Shown: positions 1 through 9,410 of the stretch, in pieces | Layout of the letters: each line of letters opens with the position of its first letter | Numbering within the stretch: the stretch's first letter is position 1 | Assembly: GCA_032209605.1 (NCBI GenBank) | Contig: JASFXZ010000040.1 | Span: forward strand, 434,001-498,000 | Reading direction: 5' to 3' | Source of the DNA: Mactromeris polynyma | Lineage: Eukaryota; Mollusca; Bivalvia; Venerida; Mactridae | DNA length: 64,000 bases | The notes under the pieces: generated by a model | The model's database searches: none | Seen by the model: the letters and a program-made list of their open reading frames with translations, nothing else | What the model was told of the DNA's origin: nothing | Position numbers and translations under genes: made by a program

Positions 1-941
1 ATTGTCAATATGTTGAAACAATTGATAACTACTGGGTTAAAGTGTTAAATGCGTTTAAAACTTGTGGCATATCTATCAATCTAATTAAGAATGCTTAGAT
101 ATCTTGTTTTCGGATATGAAATTGAAATAAAAGATTTTACATTTGTAAATATAATTTTAAACTTGTGTTTGGTTTTCAATCTACAAATCTTATTTTTGTA
201 TTGAACGAAGAAAAGAAAATTTCAACATTTTAAAACTGTTGATAAATGAACTGAGTTTGTTGTTAAAATTATAAGAAAGTAATGATTTGCACTACCATGA
301 TTCAAAAAATTGTTAATGCGGTGATATAATCCTCTTATACACCTAAATGTGTTGTTTGGCTTCTATTATATAGAAGCGCTTTCTGCGAAATCTACAGAAA
401 ACTCCATAAATTGAAATATTGTCTCGTACATGTATATCAAATTAACCTATCAACTGATAGGTCAATTGTTCATTGTGACCAGCTGCATAAAGACAACTTA
501 AAGCAAAATTAATTTGCTCTTAACATGCGAGCTAATTACCTTAAAACGTTTGGGATTTTTCTCCTTTTTCTACCAATTTCATTAAATCCTTCTTCCATAA
601 TTTTAGTTACATTTTGATAATTTCGTGCATTTATGTTTATGCATAACAATGTATAAGTTGGGTAGATCGGTTCCTATGTATACAGAAACTTAACTATGAC
701 ATATTTGTAATATATATAAATTTAATGTATTATCTTGTAATTGAATACGGTATATACACGGTAGTATTCTTTGTATTGTTACCACAACATAGTAGTGTAT
801 ATAATGTTAATGCTAATAAACCGGCATGCTGGGTCCCAAAAAGAAAAACAATTATAGTACATATATTATTAATAATAATCATATTTAAGAGTTTTTATTA
901 CTTTATTTTACTTTATGCTACTAAGAAATGATTGGAACATT
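1..941. other. Non-coding flank downstream of the DC-STAMP gene
   Basis: AT-rich, with no coding exon or repeat that I can support. The 3' UTR of the minus-strand DC-STAMP gene should lie here; no polyadenylation site was chosen. Confidence 0.5.
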
Positions 942-3900
942 CTATTCTGCAGTTATGATGCAGATCGGACATTGGTCTTTAAGCTCTCCTTTGCATTCGT
1001 CACAATAACGTATTTCTCCTATCGACGTATCGGGTGTACAGTAACATAGCGACATTGCACTGATATCCTGGTCTTTACTGCCGCATCCAATACATCGTGG
1101 AGTGACGTCATCTTTCAAATATTTCTGTAGGCATGGAATCCGATTCTTGAATAACATCCGTAAACTGAAGTCTCGCTTTTTTATAATTTCCTTGTGACGG
1201 GACCTAACTGTCTGTGGAAAGAAAGATACATGATGACTTCGTTCAACATGAATTCTTGCAGACACATATCTAATTCTTTCTTGTTCCTGCGTAGGATTGT
1301 GAAGAGCAAATATGAGTGCTTGCAGGCGTGGGACATATCCGCGCAGAGATATCACACATATTAGAGCAACATACAACGTAACTAATCCTGTGATGTTGTA
1401 TGAGTCAACTGGATTTGTAGGTGATTGATTACACTGTTCAAATGTTGTTTTAATTCCTTTCATGAAATCGTCATATAGATCAATGCTTTTGAGAAGACTT
1501 TTATAGAAGTAGGCAACTGGTCCAACACCATTCACTTTGATCTGGAAATTTCTTGAATGAGCAGGAACATATCCACGATAGATGATGCGTCTGATCGAAC
1601 ACAGAACATAAAATAGTGCGCAGTCTAATAGAATGATCATCGAAAATACAAGAAATTGCATTACCATATTTTTGATATCGTTTTTCAAACAGTTAAATTG
1701 TTGCTGAGATAATGCTAGTGATTTAATATCAGCGTATGTTCCCTGTTCGTTGTGCTTTAATGGCAAAACAGGGTTACCACCGGTTTCCATTGCGTTGCTA
1801 TCAAATTGTCGTAACCTTTTAGTGATGTAAGTGTTATTGTAGTTATCAGTACTTAGATATCGCCTGTACACCTTGAACGACCAAACCAGTAATAAAAGCA
1901 AAGACAGGGACATGCATGGTATTGCTATTTTAATAAAATGTTCAAAAGGTGATATTGAATGGTCGATGTCTTCATCTACAGCAACTTTTACACTACTGGT
2001 GGCATTATCTGACACTGTGCTTTCTTTTGTAACAGATATGTCAATCTTCATGTTACCTTTGGCTCTCTCCAATATGATTCTGAAATAAATATATATTTAT
2101 ATGTATTGAGCGCTGCTATGGTACTCTTCTGTAAGTGACGTCATTTCAAGAAAACACAACATTTGATGTCATTATTTGCAAGAAGGAAACAATATTTACT
2201 CCATATGGTCACTTCGTTCTCATAGTGCCATATGGGGCGGATATTGGTTACTGTCAGTACATGGTGACGTCGAATGTGACGTTTTATGGAAAAATGACCT
2301 CAAGAAGGTTGGAAATCGAACAGCGGCGCTCATATTATTTGTTACGGGTACAAAACGCAATGCGTAAGATACGTTCATTAAGTGGTTGCATTCATCAATA
2401 ATGTTATAAAATCGAGGTTATTGCGTTTCTGACCATTTTTCTACGATGTCAAAGAATGAATCTTTTGGTGCCAAATACACCAATTCATTTATAATGACAA
2501 AAAATAAGTCTTGTCTACCTACTAAACAAATTGCTCTCAAAGCACTCTAAAATGCGAGATATATTAAACTAACAGAGTATGGTAATATTGGCATACTTCG
2601 ATTTCGACGACGCTTCCGCAATATTTCCTCCGATGTTCAGGTCTTTGCAAAGTACCCAAATAGCTTCAATCTTCTTGCATTCTGTTTCACATTGATGCTT
2701 TAAGTATCTATCAAATAAACAATACGTGAAACATTGCATATTTATTGTGGGTACTGTGGAAGTTTTATCTTCAGTTAACGTGTCTGGGAGAACATATGCC
2801 TCGCCTGGGGTTCGAAACTACTACCTCCAGATTGGCGAGTTTATTGACTGTGTAGTTAATTCTAGCCTTTTTTCTGATCGTTATGAAGTTCATAAGTTAT
2901 ATACATAAGTTCCAGTCATTTTACGTCCAGGACGTATTACTTCAGTCATCAGAATTAGTGCCAGAATCAAATTAAATCAGTATAACAAAGCGACAGAGAA
3001 ATCATGCTATAGTATATCCATTGTAGCTTACAGGTGATGTCAGCAATAGCCAGTGTAAATTGTTGCTGATGTTATACACAAGTTTTGCCAAGTTGTGTAC
3101 GTAATGTTTGTACTACAGAAATGTTAAAAAATCAGTTCTTACTCATCATCAAACTGACTGCAATATGTGTCAAGACATCGCTTCTGAGCGTCCTCTAAAG
3201 GCCTCGAACAATTCTGGAATATAAAAAATATATTCGATAACGATATTTCAAAAATGTGATGAAATAAGATAAAAATTAAATTAAGCATTGCAAAATTTAT
3301 TTAGAATGATCTTATTATGGTTAAAAAGATCCACGTTGGTTCATGCTGGAGTGATGCTAACGTTAAGTGACTAAGCAAACATGTAAATCATGCTTAATAG
3401 TGCCAATATGTTATTGAATATTACAAAAAATGATAATGGAAAACTTATTATGATATTAAAACACAATCATATACAAGCTTACTGCGAATGCCCAAATTTC
3501 GCACGCGATACTATCCACGTATACAGTATTATTGAAATTTGATTAAGGTACTTATATACCCAATGTACGTTGTGATCGAAATACACTTGACGCCATTAAA
3601 CCGCAACTATTTGAACTTTGCGTAATTGTGTAGTACCAACTGTCAAAAGCGGGTTACAGTTATATAATTTATGTGTTAATTCTTGAATAATTATTTTTTG
3701 TTCATTATTGATAAATTTTATGAAATTATGTTTGAAAAATGTCATCTATATGCTTTTAATAAGTGTTTTTAATGGTGTTAAGTATACGTGTGTCAAATGA
3801 GTGTTTCTAAATGTCGCTTACTTTAAGATACATACCTGATAAATTGTCGTCATATTACTGATTAGCTCCTTAAGATGATCGTCTACGGCAGATAGTGTCG

Positions 3901-4767
3901 ACTCTAATGTGCCGAAGTCCGATGAAATATTCGCATTTATGTCCATGAGCCTTTCTCGCTGCTGTCCAATATGCTTCATGATACCACTTGCTAGTCCATT
4001 CGACTTCCGCTGGAGAGCTGCATGTTGATGAACCAGCAGATCGACTGCGCATGCCATATTACTTCCGGTCTGCTTAAGGTTTCGAGACATATTCAGAATC
4101 GGTCCATTCAGTATGAGGCAAAATATCATACCGTATAAGACAGCTTGACCCACTGCAGACACACTGCTTGGAAACAAGAGTGAAATCACACATTTGAATG
4201 CCGCCATCGAGACAAAAAGGATCACCATGCATAATACAGCTACTGTAGCTATAACACATGCTGCAATCATTGGAATCTGGTACACAAATACAAGCGCTAA
4301 GAACGCTACTCCGATAAAAAGTAGTGCAGAGAGTGCGCTTGAAACATACAATAGTGTATTAATATTAGTAGCAATTTCAGTGACACTTTGGTGCTCTTCA
4401 CCAGTCTTTTCTTCTTGATTACCTTCATCAGCGTCAATCTGCGATTCTGACTTTGCTGGTCCAGATGCAATGACTCCAGCAGTGTCAGATTGTTCTAGCT
4501 CTTGTTGAAACGAGTCTTCGAACGACGATTCGTACCATTCTGTAACGGATTCCGGAACACTTAAAGAGTGAAGCAATGTTGTACCGAATATTTCTTCGCC
4601 ACTAGCCGATTTTGCTGCAGGCAAGACTGAATATTCGGATGTTGATTGTGACACATCGCACGTAGTTGATGAAGCAGCATCGTGTGAAGTTGACAGGTCT
4701 GATTCTTGTGTATATGATGGTATTGAAAATACATTGAAAACATCCACTGTGACGTCTTTGGAATTTT
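942..4767 (-). CDS. DC-STAMP domain-containing (DCST1/DCST2-like) multi-pass membrane protein with C-terminal RING-like motif
   Basis: Three exons on the minus strand join in phase: 4767-3836 (donor GTATGT), 3213-3143 (after TTCCAG, donor GTAAGA) and 2079-942 (after TTTCAG, ending in a stop). The first has a Ser/acidic N-terminal tail of about 120 residues and then membrane segments at roughly 132-155, 158-185 and 198-216 of its frame, followed by the family signature GPILNM. The short middle exon carries NCSRPLEDAQKRC, a cysteine-bearing family motif. The last exon has three more hydrophobic segments, the DC-STAMP hallmark DNYNNTYITKRLRQFD then VLPL, and RGYVPRLQALIFALHNP. It ends in four CxxC/CxC pairs (CIGC, CYC, CDEC, CPIC), a C8 RING-like end as known in DCST1 and C. 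elegans SPE-42. Family members are cell-fusion and sperm-egg membrane proteins, and DCST1 is also described as an E3 ligase; the role here is inferred. No in-frame ATG opens the 4767 exon, so coding continues upstream. Confidence 0.82.
2098..2336. mobile_element. TATATGAGCGC-type MITE, copy A (inside DC-STAMP intron)
   Basis: About 240 bp with imperfect terminal inverted repeats (ATTGAGCGCTGCTATGG at the left, CAGCGGCGCTCATATTA at the right). Internal landmarks are GTAAGTGACGTCATTT, CCATATGGTCACTTCG and ACTGTCAGTACATGGT. It matches the inverted copy at 50247-50502 over its whole length. No open transposase is seen. It sits about 20 bp upstream of the last DC-STAMP exon's acceptor. The short reading frames within it are not genes. 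Confidence 0.8.
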
Positions 4768-5111
4768 CTTAAATAGAATGCAAATGATAGTAAAAAATGT
4801 TATTCCTGAAAAAATCATCTCTATTTTCTTGAAAAGGAACACATAATGTTCGTTATTTCAAAGATTTGAGATTTTAACAAATTATGTATATTTCTACTAT
4901 GTGATGTATCAAACATCTGTATTAATTCATTTAATTGCAGTATAATTATGTTATTTTTTTTAAAAATCGCAAATTGAATTGGATATTTGTTGACTTGTAA
5001 ATGGTTACTTGTTATCTATAAATAATTTTTAATTTGAACCCTGAATGGGTTTTGATATTTAACTATATTATCGTTGAAAGACTGAACAATCATATATCAA
5101 ATCATTAATAC

Positions 5112-5351
5112 CGAGATTGTCTGCAACACCATCTGTCAGAGATGACATTGGTTTAAGGCGAAACTGTTTCTGAGGTCTGGTAGCTCTTAATCTGTTCACG
5201 TCGAAGTTGATAGCGCTCGACGACATTGCTCTATCTCTGTCCAATGTTTCGTCAATAACCCTTGTTATGCGATCATCTACTTCAGATAAACTTCCGGATC
5301 GCTGGCCCCTAATCCATCTGGGATCAGGGCTGTGTGTATCACTGCCCATAC
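5112..5351 (-). CDS. Probable internal coding exon joining the SH3 exon to the DC-STAMP exons
   Basis: This minus-strand exon of 240 bp lies between an acceptor (GATCTAG then GTATGGGC) and a donor (CTCG then GTATTA). Its 79 codons read as a polar, low-complexity-free linker (for example DPRWIRGQRSGSLSEVDDR and TRPQKQFRLKPMSSLTDG) with no recognised domain. It starts with two bases of a split codon and ends with one base. These phases match both the SH3 exon upstream (one spare base) and the 4767 exon downstream (two leading bases), giving Gly and Glu at the joints. The acceptor's pyrimidine tract is weak. The same frame stays open to a stop at 5068, so a terminal exon of a different gene is the alternative. 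Reading as coding is supported by codon content and phase, not by homology. Confidence 0.5.
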
Positions 5352-5630
5352 CTAGATCGGATAATTGTAAAGGCATGTTTATAACAATACATATGTATAT
5401 GTGATCGATATCAATCATTTAAGAGATCACTTTTATTTCGAATTTATATATAAATTAGTTCGCAACTTACGTGCGTATTGTAAATGTTTGGAAAATACAC
5501 ATGTAAATGGCATATTTTTCATAGACTGCACAATTGAGGTTCAAATAAAATGTATTTTCAGACCAAACAGTTCAGTGCAGATGTAGGCATTCGCAAATCG
5601 AAGTTTATTGATGAAAGCTATTGTGCATAC

Positions 5631-5815
5631 ATAGTAAAACCCCATTTAACGGTCACCTCAAAATTAAGACCACGTCATTAACAAATACCAACTATTCAGG
5701 GATCAGTTTTCGACGTTTATTTCATTTTTGAACTCAATAATCACCTCATAAATAATACCGACTTCCTTCAGATCCAATGGTGCTCTTAAGTTTGACACTT
5801 CACTACATATAGTAA
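5631..5815. mobile_element. Degenerate pogo/Tigger-style MITE (AATAAGACCACC family), copy 3
   Basis: It starts with AGTAAAACCCCATTTAACGG, contains CACCTCAAAATTAAGACCAC and closes with GGTGCTCTTAAGTTTGACAC then TTCACTACATA. The layout is the same as the better copies at 32889-33055 and 47462-47622, but with many substitutions, so it is an old insertion. Confidence 0.55.
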
Positions 5816-6910
5816 TGATGTAATATTATAATAAGGTTTGACCACCTTGTTAATAAAGTCAGCTGTCAATAAAAATAAACAGCAAGATTGATAAAGCAGA
5901 AAAAATCACTTAGCGTTGAATTGGATTATGAACCGTGTACATCCCTATTGCGTAAAATATGCTATATAAGAGAGAGAATACATAACATTGTTTATGTTAC
6001 TTTTGTGGACACCTACCCTTTGAAATAAGCCTCTTTTCAGGCAAATGTCACCCCACTAGTAAAGAAGAGTTTTGTTCTTTATAAAGCATATTTTACGCAA
6101 AACCAAAATGTTACAGTTACTAAATGGAATTAATGAACATTCACTATGAATGTGCAAACCAATCATATCTTCAGATATTAAAAAATATCAAAGGTCAAGG
6201 TCATATTCGAAAAATTGCTATAACACTACCAAAAATGACTAAAATTGTTGAAGTGTTAGGGTATGAGTATACTTGATACATATAAATATAAACTGGACAT
6301 GTCAAGTTTATTATAAGGTATGAAATTGTTCAGAATTGTGACCATGGCAACACTGGATTTCAAGATTGCGTCCAAAATGTCTCAAATGAAAGTGGTAAGA
6401 TTTGAAAACGTTCAAATTTTGCCGGATGTACCTGAGTGTTTAAATCATAACGAATGCACTTTGGTGTGAAATAGAAATAAAACCCATGCATTTAGGTCTG
6501 ATGTTGCCAGTAACAATATCAAGGTCAAGATATAATTCAAGGTCAAAGGTCAATTTCAAGGTTAAAATTTCAAATTTTCTGAAAATATCATGTATCGTTT
6601 GAAAGATTGATAATTTTTCTGATCTGACCATAACGTTCCTGTTTGTAGTTCCTGTTTGTAGTGTGTTTTAAAGTAACCAATTATGTGTACTAACCATGAT
6701 TATATCTAAGTTGGCATATATTACATCTGCTTCCTGGACTTAAACTTTCAAAAGAGAAACTTGAAAACATTCACAAATCTATTCACACATTCATCGTGAA
6801 AAAAATCGAATTGTATTACTCGAAATTATAATAAGTTATTGCGTCTGCAATTGTATACAGATGAAATGCTCCAATATATTGATTTACTAATATAAACATA
6901 GTATCCATAC

Positions 6911-7121
6911 CATCTTCGGCAGTCACGCACACAGTAGGAAACGCCCCAGTTTCTCCGGTCCTTTCATTATGCCCAATATACCACGCGTCGTCAACAACGT
7001 GTACAGCGGTCAAACGATCTCCACTTTTCAATGTAATACATTTCTCGGAATCAGATCCATCGAATTCACGAACCGCTCGAAACATATTGTCCACAAGTTT
7101 AGGTCTAAGTTCGTGTACAAT
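6911..7121 (-). CDS. SH3 domain exon, candidate N-terminal part of the DC-STAMP gene
   Basis: The minus-strand exon runs from an acceptor (CATATGTTAG) to a donor (GATG then GTATGG): 70 codons plus one base. Residues 10 to about 66 form a recognisable SH3 fold: an ALYDF-like start (FRAVREFDGS), an acidic RT loop, the LKSGDRLTAV strand, the NERTGETGAFP stretch and the end TVCV. The usual binding-surface WW pair is replaced by AWY, and the family's ALYDY tyrosine by F, so peptide binding may be atypical. SH3 domains bind proline-rich peptides in signalling or membrane-cytoskeleton complexes. The exon starts in phase 0, so at least one further 5' exon is expected; none was convincingly found between 7.1 and 14 kb. 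It may belong to the DC-STAMP gene (phases agree) or to a separate gene. Confidence 0.68.
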
Positions 7122-7577
7122 CTAACATATGAAATACTAACAGCTTCTCGTATGATCTTATCACAGACTTTCACATGAACAGTATCTCTTATATTGGATA
7201 AGTGATACACAAGTATCTAGGATGTAGATACGGATATGGTTCGTCTATTGGTGACGAATTTGTTATACCGGACCCTTCACTTGATATATTTTGGAGACAC
7301 TATAGTTGACAATAAGATAATTTTAGTATGATACGATCTAACATACGAGTATGCTTAATGACAAACAATCAATATGATAAAATAGAAAATCTCCGAGTTA
7401 TTAGAATTTTCTAATTTTGAGACAGAAAATCACGTCTTTCGTTTTGATGTATAAAATAGGCTAAATTTGGTTCGGAATGTGTCAATACCACACCAACAGA
7501 AAGCAGTTTTGTGAACTGAAATCCAATTCGAATGGTTTGAAACTACCACCAAGACATCGGAGAAGAAAGCTTTAACG

Positions 7578-7770
7578 CTACATGATGTCCCAATCACGAA
7601 ATGATGGTGGATATGAATGCTGCATGGTGTTCCAAGCTTAGATCGCGTGCGTATATGAATACTGCATGATATTTCGGCCCTTTATCACTGGGGTAAATGA
7701 ATGATGCATGTTATTCAAATCTTTTTGAATTATGTATGGTATTTCGACCCTTAACGCTAAGTGTATCTTA
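7578..7770. repeat. Degenerate 42-bp tandem repeat
   Basis: Three consecutive 42-bp units begin CTACATGATG, CTGCATGGTG and CTGCATGATA and end with TATGAATG, TATGAATA and AAATGAATG. A shortened unit and a final diverged unit (ATGTATGGTATTTCGACCCT) follow. The units differ by many substitutions, so the array is old. No coding frame is evident. Confidence 0.6.
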
Positions 7771-8590
7771 GGGATAAAATGACTCTGTCACGTCTCTTAA
7801 TTGCGCTTTAGTTGAAGTCATGTTCAGAACAAGGTTATCTCCCCTTCTATACAGTATATACACCGTATATAACATGTCATGTGCTTATAAATATAATATA
7901 CAAAGAGTTTAAAATCGCTTACAATCTGTCAATTGAAGTTATATCATTCTAACAACATGTGACGTCATCTATTGTAACATATCCGAAATATGTTTTGTTT
8001 CGTGTGCATTTTTGTTCCCTCAAATGCACGGGATGCACATTTCCTTGATATATTGCAAATGTAAAGGGTTGCCACCCACATTCATGCGATATCAACAGAT
8101 TGCATCATCGACAATTAGCCTTTAAATACTTATGACGTATGATATCAAAAGATCTTAAACACAAAACGCCGAAAAGTGTACAATAATTACGTACTATATA
8201 CAATCTCACTTAAATTAAATTGAAATATATTGTTATATTACATGTAGAATAAATATAACATTGTGTAAATCTTATTTATATACATGTGAGTGTAATTTGT
8301 GCAAATGTTTTTTTGAATTATTATTGAAATGTATGTTTTTGTTACTAAAAGGCCACATTGTAAATATGATGTTTTTATATTTTTATAATTATGTCATAAT
8401 GTGTAACCACCTTCTCTATATAAAGATGTTATTAATATTATTATTACATAGTGATCACGTCGAAAGTATGACCACCATATGAATACAACCGTATTGTCAT
8501 GACTCTGTTTTTGTTTTCTTCCTTATTCTTACTCGATAAAAAGTCCACCTCAGTAACCTCACATATCAGAGCATCTTTCATCAGAACCGA

Positions 8591-8622
8591 TGGTCTTATT
8601 ATTGAGGCTTCACCAAACTGTA
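8591..8622. mobile_element. Single TIR-like fragment of the AATAAGACCACC MITE family
   Basis: The stretch TGGTCTTATTATTGAGGCTT followed by CACCAAACTGTA matches the right end of the MITEs at 32889 and 47462, apart from a few substitutions and a short insertion. The other end of an element is not clear. It lies inside an open minus-strand frame (8444-8644) that could otherwise be mistaken for an exon. Confidence 0.5.
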
Positions 8623-8670
8623 GCGTTTGCGGCTGAGTAGTCACCGGATTTCTTTCTAATTAATTATGCC

Positions 8671-8713
8671 AGCCCGGCTATCTCAGTAGGTAGAGAACGC
8701 AACTCTTAATCCC
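8671..8713 (+). pseudogene. 5' half of a tRNA-Lys(CTT)-like sequence
   Basis: GCCCGGCTATCTCAGTAGGT followed by AGAGAACGCAACTCTTAATC reads as the acceptor strand, D arm with A box and anticodon loop (CTCTTAA, anticodon CTT) of tRNA-Lys. The variable and T arms are missing, so it is a tRNA fragment or the head of a truncated SINE rather than a functional tRNA. Confidence 0.65.
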
Positions 8714-9141
8714 GAAACATTATAAAAGTGAACTATTACAGATTAAAAAAAAAATTGAGTTTAAAAGTACTTTAATTATGCACACAAATTCAATAAAAAA
8801 CTTTTATGCGATTGTCCAGTTCCTTAAAATTCTATTTATGCTGAAAATATCTGACATAGCCATCCACAAGATAATCATGACTTTTTCTTTTATTTATGTA
8901 AACCATTAAGTGTTTAATATTGAGAATATATATTTACCATACATGTATTATAACCATCTACTTCTCCCAAACTGACTGAAGTCAAGCTTTAATTTATGTA
9001 TCATAGATTGAAAAAAATGCAGGTTAGAAATGTGAATTGCTGGCGCAAATATCTGTATTATAGCTCTGTATGCTTCTGCCGGTTCGATTCCTGGTAGCAC
9101 CATTGACCGATTTTTCGTGTTCCTCAAAACATGACTTTATG

Positions 9142-9410
9142 ACAGTAGCAGTACTACAACTGCTATAACTGCTAACGGCAGTAGGTAGATGCAGTACTAG
9201 TACTACAACTGCTAACGGCAGTAGGTAGATGCAGTACTACAACTGCTAACGGCAGTAGGTAGATGCAGTACTACAACTGCTATAACAGCTAACGGCAGTA
9301 GGTAGATGCAGTACTACAACTGCTATAACGGCTAACGGCAGTAGGTAGATGCAGTACTACAACTGCTATAACCGCTAACGGCAGTAGGTATATGCAGTAC
9401 TGCTACTATA
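9142..9410. repeat. Minisatellite of 34/43-bp units
   Basis: About six tandem units share GCAGTACTACAACTGCTATA followed by AC(A/T/C/G)GCTAACGGCAGTAGGTAGAT. Shorter units lack the 9-bp TATAACNGC segment. The unit is rich in GCAGT/ACTGC inverted words and could fold. Confidence 0.85.

Noticed and set aside
2135..2401. 88-codon plus-strand frame
   Set aside because: Lies inside MITE copy A.
2795..2860. GGGGTTCGAAACTACTACC, tRNA T-arm-like
   Set aside because: B-box-like word only, without an A box or stem partner at the right spacing.
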